Assembly (NCBI GenBank): GCA_964462675.1
Contig: CAYWYS010000001.1
Span: 145,417-209,416, forward strand
Direction: 5' to 3'
Length of the DNA: 64,000 bases
Source: XN24 sp964462675
GTDB taxonomy: Bacteria > Pseudomonadota > Gammaproteobacteria > Steroidobacterales > XN24
Shown piece by piece: positions 16,314 to 28,236 of this stretch (its first letter is position 1; each line of letters begins with the position of its first letter). Position numbers and translations under genes: made by a program. A model generated the notes under the pieces. It had not been told where the DNA came from. It was given only the letters and a program-made list of their open reading frames with translations, and did not search any database.

Positions 16314-16915
16314 AGGCCCCGGAAACGGATCAACTCGACTGGGCCAAGGACGACGGCCTGTTGCCGGCGATCGTGCAGCACGAGCAGACCGGGGCCGTGC
16401 TGATGCTCGCTTACATGAGCCGCGATTCCTATGCCGAGACGCTGGCTTGCGGGGAGGCGGTGTTCTTCAGCCGCAGCCGCGGCCAGCTGTGGCGCAAGGG
16501 CGAGACCTCCGGCAACGTGCTGAGGGTCGTGGAGATCCACACGGACTGCGATGCCGACACTTTGCTGGTTCGTGCGGCGCCGGTCGGGCCCACCTGTCAC
16601 CTCGGCACGCGCAGCTGCTTCGGCGAGCAGGCTCCCGCGACGCTGCTCGACGAGCTCGAGGGCGTCATCGCGGCACGCCTCGCCGAGCAGCCTGAGGACA
16701 GCTACGTGGCGCGGCTCGGCGCGGCAGGGGTGGCGCGCGCAGCGCAGAAGGTCGGCGAGGAGGGCGTGGAGACTGCGCTCGCCGCTGTCACGCGTGACGA
16801 CGAAGGCCTTGCCGAGGAGGCTGCCGACCTGCTGTTCCACCTGCTGGTGCTGCTCCAGCTCAAGGGCCTTCGCCTCGAGGACGTGCTGCGGCACCTCGCC
16901 GGCCGGCGGCGCTGA
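16310..16915 (+). CDS. hisI: Bifunctional phosphoribosyl-AMP cyclohydrolase / phosphoribosyl-ATP pyrophosphatase
   Basis: 201 residues (HisIE fusion). The cyclohydrolase domain has the Zn ligands in HTDCDAD and THLGTRSC-like GPTCHLGTRSC; the C-terminal pyrophosphohydrolase (about 110-195) has KVGEEGVETALA and the EEAADLLFHLLVLL helix. It performs steps 2 and 3. The start overlaps the hisF stop (ATGA). It is the last gene of the operon; a terminator follows at 16958-16997. Confidence 0.96.
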   Translation: MKAPETDQLDWAKDDGLLPAIVQHEQTGAVLMLAYMSRDSYAETLACGEAVFFSRSRGQLWRKGETSGNVLRVVEIHTDCDADTLLVRAAPVGPTCHLGTRSCFGEQAPATLLDELEGVIAARLAEQPEDSYVARLGAAGVARAAQKVGEEGVETALAAVTRDDEGLAEEAADLLFHLLVLLQLKGLRLEDVLRHLAGRRR

Positions 16916-16944
16916 AACTTCCCTGGTCCAGCCTCCGGGCTGCG

Positions 16945-17090
16945 CCGCATCCCGCCAAAGAAAACGGCCGGGAGATTGCTCTCCCGGCCGCTGGTTTTCT
17001 GGTGTTGTGGGATGGGCCCGATGGCCCACCCCGTTCACCTGGTTAGCGGAGCTTAGTTCACCGCGTCGATGATCGTCTGGCGGCCCTCAG
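16945..17090. repeat. Direct repeat copy 1 (terminator plus 3' end of the cytochrome gene)
   Basis: About 145 bp nearly identical to 19556-19701 at a constant offset of 2611 bp. It spans the terminator, the untranslated spacer and the last codons of the decaheme gene, and shows that gene and terminator were duplicated together. Confidence 0.85.
16958..16997. terminator. Bidirectional terminator between hisI and the decaheme cytochrome
   Basis: An 11-bp perfect stem (16965-16975 with 16980-16990, loop TTGC) is flanked by an A-rich stretch before and GGTTTTCT after, so it can end both the his transcript and the convergent cytochrome transcript. An identical copy is at 19569-19608. Confidence 0.85.
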
Positions 17091-19332
17091 GAAATTCCTG
17101 CGGGGTCCAGCCGAACTGGTACGCATGACCGTCCAAAGCACCCTTGGTGAAGCCGTCACTCGAGGAGTGGCAGCTCATGCAGGCCGCTGCCGATGCGCCC
17201 TTGAGCACGTCGTCGGTCTGGTCACCGAAGTTCTCGGCGCTACCCGCATCGATGGTCAGCGCCATCGCCTTGGCCTGGTTGGGCAGCACGTCGAAGTCCG
17301 GCGTGTGGCACGCACCGCAAGCGTTGAGCGCGCGCGGATAGGTCGGTGCATGGAAGTTGTGGTTCCGAGTCACGTCCGTGCCGAAGATGGTCTGGCTGCC
17401 AGTGCCCGGCCAGTTGGTGAGCAGGGACTCGTCGCCAGCCCAGGCGTAGATGCCATTGCCACGATAGAGCACGTACGGAGCTCCAGTCACGCCAGCCGAG
17501 TGGATGGCATGCAGCATGGTCTTCATCTCGTAGGTCTCGCCGACCTTGCCGTCGTATGCCGTGGCCGGGTCGATACCGAGGCCGACGCGGACGTCCTGCT
17601 CGTTCGATGCCGGGTTGTGGCAGATGATGCACATGTCGACGTTGTCGACGCGGTTGCCGCCGTGCTGGTAGAGCGAGCCCACGTGGCACTTGACGCACTC
17701 GGCGGTGTTGACCACCGGACGACGTGCCTGCAGCGGCAGGGCGCCACTGCCGACGACCCACTCGCGGGTCGGCGTGAAGGCGCGCACCTGCATCGGGGCG
17801 GTGACGGCCGGGTCGGCGTGCACTACGCGCGGCTTGCCCTGCAGGGCCACGATGCCACGCTCATAGTCGACCGGGTCCACCGGGATGGTGGTGGTCGCGA
17901 CATTGCCCTGGCAGGTCGTGTTGGTCGCCGTCACGTTGACGGCGGCGGCCTGGCCCGGCTTGCTGGCGTTCTGGCCGAGGATGAAGTCATCGCCCTGGGC
18001 GTAGCTGCGCAGCATGCTCAGGTTGGCATTGGGCGGACCTGCGCCGAGGTGGAACAGCGGGGCACCCGGGCCGACAGTTTCGTTACACGGGTTGACCGGC
18101 AATCCGTCATAGCTGGCCGTCCAGGAGATCGCCAGGTTGACGCCGTCATCGACGATGCCGGTGATCTGCATGTTGATCTTGTCACCCTCGACCACGGAGG
18201 TGTCGACGCCGTCCCAGATCACGCCGCCGCGCCCAGTGGTGAGCCCGTTGTGGAACTGCGCGACAGTGTAGCGTGCGACGCCGCCAAGGGAATGGCACTG
18301 CTGGCAGTCAGCATCTTCCGGATTGGGAATCTGCAAATGGAACGCGGTGGCCGTGAAGTCAAAGCCTTCCATCGAACCATGGCAAGTGAAGCAGCCTTCA
18401 CCCGTGACCGGCATGGCGTTAACCGCGGCGAGCGCAGGTGCGCTGTCATGGCAGACACTGCAATTCGTCATGTAGGTCGGATAAGTGACGTCGTACTCGT
18501 TGGCGCGGGGCGCCGGCGTGACGTACTGGCCGTCCGGGAAGTTATGCGAATTGTGAATGCCATGCGCGAACTTCCAGGTGTCCTCATACGAGGTGCTGGA
18601 GTCGTGGCAGACCACGCATTGCTGTACGCCGACCGGATCGGCGTAGTGGCTCGCAAAGCGGCCGACCTCACCGTTGGCGCCGTGGCAGTTGATGCATGCC
18701 TGGTCGCTGACCACATTGTGGTTGGCCAGCGGGGCGGGATAATCGCCCCAGACGAAGGCGCGACCGCCCTGGCCATTTGTAATCGCAAACAGGTAACGGA
18801 GGTTGCCCGCGAGCGCACCTCCCGCAACCGTGATGGTGTATTCGCCACCACCCAGGTCTGCGAGCGTCGTCAAGGCGGGAATGCCCGCGCGCGTGCCCCT
18901 GATCGGGTTTTGATTGGCGTCGAGAGTCGGGACGCCATCGAAGGTATACGCAACCGGGGTATTGTTGCGGCCGGACGTGTAGATCTGGTTGAAGCCCGGC
19001 GCATTTGCGCCGTCGACCGTGAGATTGAAGCTCAACACCAGGTCGTCACCGGACGGGGCAATCACCAGGTTATTGATCGCGACCTCGCCGTCAATGGCAT
19101 GTCCCGCCGCCGCATCGGCAAACGAGCCATCGCCGTGGCAAACGACGCAGGTCTCGATAGGCATTGTGACGACGGAATCACCCGGAGGTCCCGGTGGCCC
19201 TTCAGGCCCCGGTGTACCCGGCGCACCCGGTGCTCCCGGTGCCCCGTCCTTGCCGTCGTCGCCCGAACAGCCGGACAGGCCGAGAAAGACAGCGAGCATC
19301 ACGGCCCCTGCCAAAGTCCATTTAGATTTCAT
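17053..19332 (-). CDS. Decaheme OmcA/MtrC-family outer-membrane cytochrome lipoprotein A
   Basis: 759 residues. The signal peptide ends in a lipobox (LSGC, C22), so it is a lipoprotein. A collagen-like Gly-X-Y linker (about 27-51) follows, then ten CxxCH heme sites: CVVCH, CINCH, CVVCH, CSVCH, CFTCH, CQQCH, CVKCH, CIICH, CGACH, CMSCH. Beta-rich segments separate two groups of hemes, as in the MtrC/OmcA fold, whose known role is moving electrons across the cell surface to minerals or other acceptors. The ATG at 19332 has GGAGG upstream; the frame opens earlier but without such a site. No MtrA or MtrB partner is in the window. The second copy lies directly upstream. Confidence 0.93.
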   Translation of the reverse strand: MKSKWTLAGAVMLAVFLGLSGCSGDDGKDGAPGAPGAPGTPGPEGPPGPPGDSVVTMPIETCVVCHGDGSFADAAAGHAIDGEVAINNLVIAPSGDDLVLSFNLTVDGANAPGFNQIYTSGRNNTPVAYTFDGVPTLDANQNPIRGTRAGIPALTTLADLGGGEYTITVAGGALAGNLRYLFAITNGQGGRAFVWGDYPAPLANHNVVSDQACINCHGANGEVGRFASHYADPVGVQQCVVCHDSSTSYEDTWKFAHGIHNSHNFPDGQYVTPAPRANEYDVTYPTYMTNCSVCHDSAPALAAVNAMPVTGEGCFTCHGSMEGFDFTATAFHLQIPNPEDADCQQCHSLGGVARYTVAQFHNGLTTGRGGVIWDGVDTSVVEGDKINMQITGIVDDGVNLAISWTASYDGLPVNPCNETVGPGAPLFHLGAGPPNANLSMLRSYAQGDDFILGQNASKPGQAAAVNVTATNTTCQGNVATTTIPVDPVDYERGIVALQGKPRVVHADPAVTAPMQVRAFTPTREWVVGSGALPLQARRPVVNTAECVKCHVGSLYQHGGNRVDNVDMCIICHNPASNEQDVRVGLGIDPATAYDGKVGETYEMKTMLHAIHSAGVTGAPYVLYRGNGIYAWAGDESLLTNWPGTGSQTIFGTDVTRNHNFHAPTYPRALNACGACHTPDFDVLPNQAKAMALTIDAGSAENFGDQTDDVLKGASAAACMSCHSSSDGFTKGALDGHAYQFGWTPQEFPEGRQTIIDAVN

Positions 19333-19663
19333 TGTTCCCTCCACGGGATTCAGAGCGCTTCCCCATAAGAACGCATTCCGCATCTGCTCCAGCTGGAGTC
19401 CCCGGATGGGAATGCTCGGCGCAGATGGTCGTTTGGAACAGCGACAGGGACAATCAGCATTTCTACGCAGGGGATTTCCACGCCGGCGACTGGCAGCGCC
19501 CGGCTTCGTTGCTACGCGTTTTTACGTAGGTGCTCGTACGTAGCTGCGAGCCCCGCCGCGTCCCGCCAAAGAAAACGGCCGGGAGATTGCTCTCCCGGCC
19601 GCTGGTTTTCTGGTGTTGTGGGATGGGCCCGATGGCCCACCCCGTTCACCTGGTTAGCGGAGC
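19333..19663. other. Spacer between the two decaheme genes
   Basis: 331 bp without a gene. It holds the leader of copy A (a GCGCTTCCCCAT-like stretch shared with the leader of copy B), short CTACG/CGTAG inverted repeats around 19512-19545, and the copied terminator at 19569-19608. No clear -10/-35 pair was identified by eye. Confidence 0.6.
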
Positions 19664-19701
19664 TTAGTTCACCGTATCGATGATCGTCTGGCGACCCTCA
19701 G
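19556..19701. repeat. Direct repeat copy 2
   Basis: Counterpart of 16945-17090, again covering terminator, spacer and the last codons of the decaheme gene. Confidence 0.85.
19569..19608. terminator. Copied terminator after decaheme cytochrome B
   Basis: Same 11-bp stem and TTGC loop as at 16958-16997, at 19576-19586 and 19591-19601. Here it lies between two genes on the same strand, so each cytochrome is probably a separate transcript. Confidence 0.8.
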
Positions 19702-21955
19702 GGAACTCCTGCGGGGTCCAGCCGAACTGGTACGCGTGGCCCTTCAGCGCGCCATTCACCGCGCCATCGACAGACTGGTGGCACCGCATGCAGGCCGCTG
19801 CCGACGCGCCCTCGAGCACGTCGTCGGTCTGGTTGATCCACTCGGTGCTCCCTGCGTCGAGCGTGGTCGCCATCGCCTTGGACTGGTCGGGTATCACGTC
19901 AAAGCCCGGGACGTGGCACGCCTCGCAGGCGTTGAGCGCGCGCGGGTAGGTTGGCTTGTGGAAGGTGTGGTTGGCCGTGACGTTGGCCGACCCGAAGACC
20001 ACTTGCGAACCCGTGCCCGGCCAGTTCCGCAGCAGCGATTCATCGGCAGCCCAGGCGAAGATGCCCTGGCCCTGGCGATAAAGCACGTACGGTGCGCCCC
20101 GGTCGCCCGGGCCGCCGGCCGAGTGGACGGCATGCAGCATGGACTTCATCTCGTAGGTCTCGCCGACCTTGCCGTCGTATGTCGTCGACGCGTCCACACC
20201 AAAGAAGCCGACGCGGACGTCCTGCTCGTTCGATGCCGGGTTGTGGCAGATGATGCACATGTCGACGTTGTCGACGCGGTTGCCGCCGTGCTGGTAGAGC
20301 GAACCCACATGGCACTTGACGCACTCGCCGCTGTCGACGATCGAACGCCGCGCCTGCAGCGGCAGGGCGCCACTGCCGACGACCCACTCGCGGGTCGGCG
20401 TGAAAGCGCGCACCTGCATCGGCGCCGTGACGGCCGGGTTGGCGTGCACCACGCGCGGCTTGCCCTGCAAGGCCACGATGCCACGCTCGTACTCGACCGG
20501 ATCCGCCGGGATGGTGGTGGTCGCGACATTGCCCTGGCAGGCCGTGTTGGTCGCCGTCACGTTGACGGCAGCGGCCTGGCCCGGCTTGCTGGCGTTCTGG
20601 CCGAGGATGAAGTCATCCCCCTGGGCGTAGCTGCGCAGCATGCTCAGGTTGGCATTGGGCGGACCTGCGCCGAGGTGGAACAGCGGGGCACCCGGGCCGA
20701 CAGTTTCGTTACACGGGTTGACCGGCAATCCGTCATAGCTGGCCGTCCAGGAGATCGCCAGGTTCACGCCGTCATCGATGATGCCGGTGATCTGCATGTC
20801 GATCTTGTCGCCCTCGACCACGGAGGTGTCGGCGCCGTCCCAGATCACGCCGCCGCGCGCAGTGGTGAGCCCGTTGTGGAACTGCGCGACCGTGTAGCGT
20901 GCGACGCCGCCCAGAACATGGCACTGCTGGCAATCGGCGCCCGGCGCAAGGTTGTTGTGGAAGGGCACGCCGGCCGCGACGAAGTCCCAGCTCGCGAGCG
21001 AGCCGTGGCAGCTCAGGCAGCCTTCATCCGTGACCGGCATGGCGTTCGCCGCCGCAAGCGCAGGCGCGCTGTCGTGACAGACGCTGCAATTTTCCGTGTA
21101 GGTCGGATAGGTGACATCAAAAACCACGCCTTCAACTTCGAATTCGCCGTCCGGCATGTTGTGCGAGTTGTGGATGCCGTGCACGAGGTAGACCGTGCTG
21201 AGGTCCGACGGGGGATTCACCGCGCTGTGGCAGGCGACGCAGTTGGAAGCCTCGAACGGGTTGTAGTGGTGGCTGGTCAGTCCGCCCGCGAAGCTGCCGT
21301 GGCAGTTCTGGCAGGACTGGTCGCTGACCAGGTCGAGACGTACGTACGCGGCGTCATCGGCTGAGATGCTGGCCCGACGAGAGGGCGTGACACCCGCCGG
21401 GGTGTTCAGCCGGAAGTAGACCCTGGCATCCGTTCCGACAAAGGCTGGTGCGGGTGTCAGGCCATCAGCGAGGAGTGCGCCGTTCGGGATGCGGAATGTA
21501 TACACGCCGTTGACGACGCTCGCGAGGAACGCATTGACGTTGTTCGGAAACTGGTAACGCGTGTATGTCCCTAGGCCATCGCCCTGGAAGATCACGACGC
21601 GTTGCACGTTGGTGAACTCGTTGTAGGGTGCGCCGTTGACGGTGATTCTGAAGGCAACGACTGAGTCGGTTCCGTCTACGGTTGGCGGAGTGACGACGGT
21701 ATATGCAACCTCACGGTCGATCTCATGTGCGACCGCCGCATCGGCAAAAGAGCCCTCACCGTGGCAGACGACGCAGGTTTCAATGGGTGTCGAGACGGTC
21801 TGTCCCGGAGGTCCCGGTGGCCCTTCCGGTCCCGGTGTCCCCGGCGCACCCGGTGCGCCCGGTGCCCCGTCCTTGCCGTCGTCACCCGAACAGCCGGACA
21901 GGCCAAGTATGGCGGCGACCACTAGTGTCGCTGCCAGTTTCCAATTCGTGTTCAT
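19664..21955 (-). CDS. Decaheme OmcA/MtrC-family outer-membrane cytochrome lipoprotein B
   Basis: 763 residues, paralog of the gene at 17053-19332. It has the same lipobox (LSGC), the same collagen-like linker and ten CxxCH sites (CVVCH, CQNCH, CVACH, CSVCH, CLSCH, CQQCH, CVKCH, CIICH, CEACH, CMRCH). The region after the sixth heme is nearly identical between the copies, including at the DNA level, while the stretch between the first and second hemes is quite different in sequence. The patchwork suggests duplication with later gene conversion in the core and divergence of an exposed domain. ATG at 21955 with GGAGG upstream. Extracellular electron transfer is the family role; the acceptor is unknown. 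Confidence 0.93.
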   Translation of the reverse strand: MNTNWKLAATLVVAAILGLSGCSGDDGKDGAPGAPGAPGTPGPEGPPGPPGQTVSTPIETCVVCHGEGSFADAAVAHEIDREVAYTVVTPPTVDGTDSVVAFRITVNGAPYNEFTNVQRVVIFQGDGLGTYTRYQFPNNVNAFLASVVNGVYTFRIPNGALLADGLTPAPAFVGTDARVYFRLNTPAGVTPSRRASISADDAAYVRLDLVSDQSCQNCHGSFAGGLTSHHYNPFEASNCVACHSAVNPPSDLSTVYLVHGIHNSHNMPDGEFEVEGVVFDVTYPTYTENCSVCHDSAPALAAANAMPVTDEGCLSCHGSLASWDFVAAGVPFHNNLAPGADCQQCHVLGGVARYTVAQFHNGLTTARGGVIWDGADTSVVEGDKIDMQITGIIDDGVNLAISWTASYDGLPVNPCNETVGPGAPLFHLGAGPPNANLSMLRSYAQGDDFILGQNASKPGQAAAVNVTATNTACQGNVATTTIPADPVEYERGIVALQGKPRVVHANPAVTAPMQVRAFTPTREWVVGSGALPLQARRSIVDSGECVKCHVGSLYQHGGNRVDNVDMCIICHNPASNEQDVRVGFFGVDASTTYDGKVGETYEMKSMLHAVHSAGGPGDRGAPYVLYRQGQGIFAWAADESLLRNWPGTGSQVVFGSANVTANHTFHKPTYPRALNACEACHVPGFDVIPDQSKAMATTLDAGSTEWINQTDDVLEGASAAACMRCHQSVDGAVNGALKGHAYQFGWTPQEFPEGRQTIIDTVN

Positions 21956-22242
21956 TGTTCCCTCCAGATCATCGCGAAGCGCTTCCCCATTTACACACAT
22001 TCCGCATGCTCCAGCGGGAGCTCCATCGACGGAACGCTTGAAACGAAGCATGGTCTCTCTGCAGGGCTTTCCTATCCGGACATTTACGCAGTTGATACGG
22101 AACAAGAGGCATTCGCGTTCGTGATCCGTATCGCCCGCGCGGGTCCATTGCCGGCTGGTCCCTCACTATAAGGGGCCAGCACTCGCGCTTCCCCAGCGCC
22201 CCCGTCTATGATGCGCCCCAATCGCAAGTGGCTGATCCGAAA

Positions 22243-23823
22243 ATGAGTCTTGCCCGTTCCACCTCCGTCGTCGGCGGCAACACCCTGGCATCACGCGTGC
22301 TCGGCTTCGCCCGCGACGTGGTGTTTGCGCGGCTGTTCGGCGCCGGTGCCGGCATGGACGTGTTCGTCGTCGCCTTCCAGATCCCGAATTTCCTGCGCCG
22401 CCTGTTCGCGGAAGGCGCCTTCTCGCAGGCCTTTGTGCCAGTGCTGTCCGAATACCAGGCGCGCGGCTCGCATGCCGAGGTCAAGGCGCTGGCGGATCGT
22501 GTCGCGGGCACGCTCGGCGTCGCGCTGTTCCTCGTGACGCTCGTCGGCATCGTCGCAGCGCCGCTCTTTATATTGTTGTTCGCACCCGGCTTCGCCGGCG
22601 AGACTGCGAAGCTGGCGCTCGCCAGCGAGATGCTGCGGCTGACCTTTCCATACCTGTTCTTCATTTCGCTGACCGCGTTCGCCGGCGGCATCCTGAACAC
22701 CTATGGCCGCTTTGGCGTGCCGGCCTTCACGCCGGTGTTCCTGAACCTGGTGCTGATCGGTGCGGCGATCTGGCTGTCGCCGCGGTTCGAGGAGCCGATA
22801 CTCGGGCTCGCCATCGGGGTGTTCATCGCCGGTGTCGTGCAGCTGGCCTTTCAGCTGCCGTTCCTGCGCGCCATCGGGCTGCTGCCGCGCCCCCGCTGGG
22901 GCTGGAGTCACCCGGGCGTGCGCAAGATCGGCAGGCTGATGCTGCCGGCGATCCTCGGCTCCTCGGTCGCGCAGATCAACCTGATCGTCGACCGCGTCAT
23001 CGCCTCGTTCCTCGTGACCGGCAGTATCAGCTGGCTCTATTACTCCGACCGGCTGCTCGAGTTCCCGCTGGGCATCTTCGCGATCGCGCTTGCCACGGTG
23101 ATCCTGCCGGGGCTGTCGCGGCGGCACGCCGAGCAATCGATGGCGGCGTTCTCGGCCACACTGGACTGGGCACTGAAGCTGGTCGCGGTCATCGCATTGC
23201 CGGCGGCGGTCGGCATGTTCCTGCTCGCCGGGCCAATGCTGGCGACGCTGTTCCAGTACGGCGAGTTCACCGCGGCCGACACGCGCATGGCGAGCTTCAG
23301 CCTGATGGCCTACTCGGTGGCGCTGGTCGGCTTCACCCTCGTCAAGGTGCTGTCGCCCGGGTATTTCAGCCGCCAGGACATCCGCACCCCGGTGCGGGTC
23401 AGCATCCGCGCGATGCTGGTCAATATCGCATTGAACGTGGCGATCGTCGTGCCGATGGTGCAGCTGGGAATTCCCGGGGCACACGCCGGGCTCGCGACGG
23501 CCACCGGCATCGCGGCCGTGTACAACGCGAGCGCCCTTTACCGCGGGCTGCGCAGCACCGGCATCTACGTGCCGGGGGATGGCTGGCGGCCGCTCGCGCT
23601 GCGCGTGCTGCTCGCCAACCTCGCGATGGCGGCGGCCTTGTTCCTGGTCGCCGGGCCGCTGGACGGATGGCTGGCCGCGGCGTGGCACGAGCGAACGCTG
23701 CGCCTCGCGGCGTGTGTCGGGCTCGGCATCGTCGTCTACATTGCCAGCCTGCTCGCGCTCGGCCTGCGGCCCGGGCACCTGCGCAGCCGCCCGGGCGCGC
23801 CGCCGCCCCGCCATTCCGTATAA
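22243..23823 (+). CDS. murJ: Lipid II flippase MurJ (MviN)
   Basis: 526 residues, about 14 helices. Flips the peptidoglycan precursor lipid II across the inner membrane. The N-terminus (SRVLGFARD, MDVFVVAFQIPNFLRRLFAEGAFSQAFVP) is a strong family match. ATG at 22243 gives the usual MSL start; a GTG 15 bp upstream is possible. Between it and the divergent cytochrome B gene lie about 290 bp with no other gene. Confidence 0.95.
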   Translation: MSLARSTSVVGGNTLASRVLGFARDVVFARLFGAGAGMDVFVVAFQIPNFLRRLFAEGAFSQAFVPVLSEYQARGSHAEVKALADRVAGTLGVALFLVTLVGIVAAPLFILLFAPGFAGETAKLALASEMLRLTFPYLFFISLTAFAGGILNTYGRFGVPAFTPVFLNLVLIGAAIWLSPRFEEPILGLAIGVFIAGVVQLAFQLPFLRAIGLLPRPRWGWSHPGVRKIGRLMLPAILGSSVAQINLIVDRVIASFLVTGSISWLYYSDRLLEFPLGIFAIALATVILPGLSRRHAEQSMAAFSATLDWALKLVAVIALPAAVGMFLLAGPMLATLFQYGEFTAADTRMASFSLMAYSVALVGFTLVKVLSPGYFSRQDIRTPVRVSIRAMLVNIALNVAIVVPMVQLGIPGAHAGLATATGIAAVYNASALYRGLRSTGIYVPGDGWRPLALRVLLANLAMAAALFLVAGPLDGWLAAAWHERTLRLAACVGLGIVVYIASLLALGLRPGHLRSRPGAPPPRHSV

Positions 23824-23871
23824 TCCGGGCTCTTTTGGCGCTCTGTCCGTGGCGACACCAGGAACCCGGCC

Positions 23872-24807
23872 TTGGAACTGATTCGGGGAAAGCACAACCT
23901 GCGCCCCGGCCACCGGGAATGCGCGGTGACGATCGGCAACTTCGACGGCCTGCACCTCGGCCATCGGGCGGTGCTGGCGCGCCTGCGCGGTCGGGCGCGC
24001 GCGCTGGGGATCCCCGCCGTCGTCATGAGCTTCGAGCCGACGCCGCGGGAGTACTTCATGGGTGCCGCGGCGCCGCCGCGCCTCGCGGGCTTCCGCGAGA
24101 AATTCGAGGGACTGGTCGGCCAGGGTGTGGATCGGCTGTTCTGCGCGCGCTTCGACGGGGCGATGGCGGCGTTGTCGCCGGCGGCGTTCATCCGCGATTA
24201 TCTGCTCAACGGCCTCGGCACGCGCTACCTTGTCATCGGCGACGACTTCCGCTTCGGCCACAACCGGGCCGGCGACTTCGGCACGCTGCAGGCCGCGGGA
24301 ATCGAGCACGGTTTCGAGGTTACGGACACGCCGACCTGTATCCTCGACGGGATGCGGGTCAGCAGCACCGCGGTGCGTGCGGCGCTGGCGGCGGGGGACC
24401 TGGGCCTCGCGACGCGCCTGCTCGGGCGGCATTATGGGATGAGCGGCCGGGTCGTCGAGGGCCGGCGGCTCGGGCGCACGCTCGGCTTCCCGACGGCCAA
24501 CCTGCGACCCGGGCGGCGGGTATTGCCGGTGACCGGGGTGTTCGCGGTCGTCGTCAAGGGGGTTGGGGAGCGGCCCTGGCCGGCAGTGGCCAACCTCGGC
24601 ACGCGACCGACGGTGGACGGCGTGGAGCCACTGCTCGAGGCGCACCTGTTCGATTTTTCCGGCGAACTCTACGGGCGCCGGATCACGGTGGAGTTCGTCG
24701 CGCGCTTGCGCGACGAGCTGCGCTTCGATGACATACCGAGCCTCACGGCGCAGATGCATCGTGATGCGGAATGCGCGCGGCGGATCCTCGCCGACGCGGG
24801 CTATTGA
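23872..24807 (+). CDS. ribF: Bifunctional riboflavin kinase / FAD synthetase
   Basis: 311 residues. The N-terminal adenylyltransferase domain has GNFDGLHLGHRAVL and the later STAVR motif; the C-terminal flavokinase has GRTLGFPTANL and WPAVANLGTRPT. Makes FMN and FAD. TTG start at 23872. The order ribF-ileS-lspA-ispH is a classic gammaproteobacterial cluster; here a tricorn-like gene is inserted before ispH. Confidence 0.95.
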   Translation: MELIRGKHNLRPGHRECAVTIGNFDGLHLGHRAVLARLRGRARALGIPAVVMSFEPTPREYFMGAAAPPRLAGFREKFEGLVGQGVDRLFCARFDGAMAALSPAAFIRDYLLNGLGTRYLVIGDDFRFGHNRAGDFGTLQAAGIEHGFEVTDTPTCILDGMRVSSTAVRAALAAGDLGLATRLLGRHYGMSGRVVEGRRLGRTLGFPTANLRPGRRVLPVTGVFAVVVKGVGERPWPAVANLGTRPTVDGVEPLLEAHLFDFSGELYGRRITVEFVARLRDELRFDDIPSLTAQMHRDAECARRILADAGY

Positions 24808-24821
24808 AGGGGAACGAGACG

Positions 24822-27646
<2,825 letters not shown>

Positions 27647-27647
<1 letters not shown>

Positions 27648-28162
27648 TGGCCGAGGCGGGGCCGGCGGGCGACCGCCACGGGGCGCTTCGATGGCTGTGG
27701 CTGTCCGCGTTCATCGTCGTGGCCGACCAGCTCACCAAGGCGCTGATCATCGCGCGTTTCGAGCTGTACGAGCGCGTCGAGGTGCTGCCGGTGTTCGGCA
27801 TCACGCGGCTGCACAACCCCGGCGCCGCATTCAGCTTCCTGGCCTCGGCCGGCGGCTGGCAGCGCTGGTTCTTCATCACGATCGCCGTCGCCGTGACGGC
27901 GCTGGTCTGCGTCTGGCTGAAGCGCATGCCGCACAAGGGCCAGGGCTGGCTGGCTGCTGCGCTGGCCTTGATCGTCGGCGGCGCCGTCGGCAACGTCGTC
28001 GACCGCACGATCCACGGGTATGTCGTGGATTTCCTGAGCTTTCACTGGGATCGCTGGTACTTCCCGGCGTTCAATGTCGCGGATGCGGCGATCACGGTCG
28101 GCGCTGCGATCCTGCTGATCGACAGCTTCTACGAGGGCCGGCGCAAGCGAAAGATCATCTGA
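27647..28162 (+). CDS. lspA: Lipoprotein signal peptidase
   Basis: 171 residues, four helices, aspartic signal peptidase II. The catalytic aspartates are D119 (GNVVDR) and D146 (FNVADA). It matures the lipoproteins of this window, including the two decaheme cytochromes. The start shares one base with the ileS stop. Confidence 0.95.
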
Positions 28163-28184
28163 GCGCCCCGGCGGGGCGGGGCGC
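28163..28184. terminator. Possible terminator hairpin after lspA
   Basis: A 7-bp GC stem (28163-28169 with 28178-28184) with an 8-base loop. There is no T-run directly after it, so it may be weak. A TACAAT (28198-28203) just downstream could be the -10 of the next gene, though no good -35 was seen. Confidence 0.4.
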
Positions 28185-28236
28185 ACGCAACTTTGGTTAC
28201 AATTGCGGACTTTGCCAATGCTGCGGAGAGCCCGGC

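Noticed and set aside
17125..19368. Plus-strand frame of 747 codons opposite decaheme cytochrome A
   Set aside because: The minus strand holds ten CxxCH motifs and a lipobox; the plus frame is a GC-driven shadow.
22291..24759. Minus-strand frame of 822 codons opposite murJ and ribF
   Set aside because: No start site or family features; both genes on the plus strand are clear.
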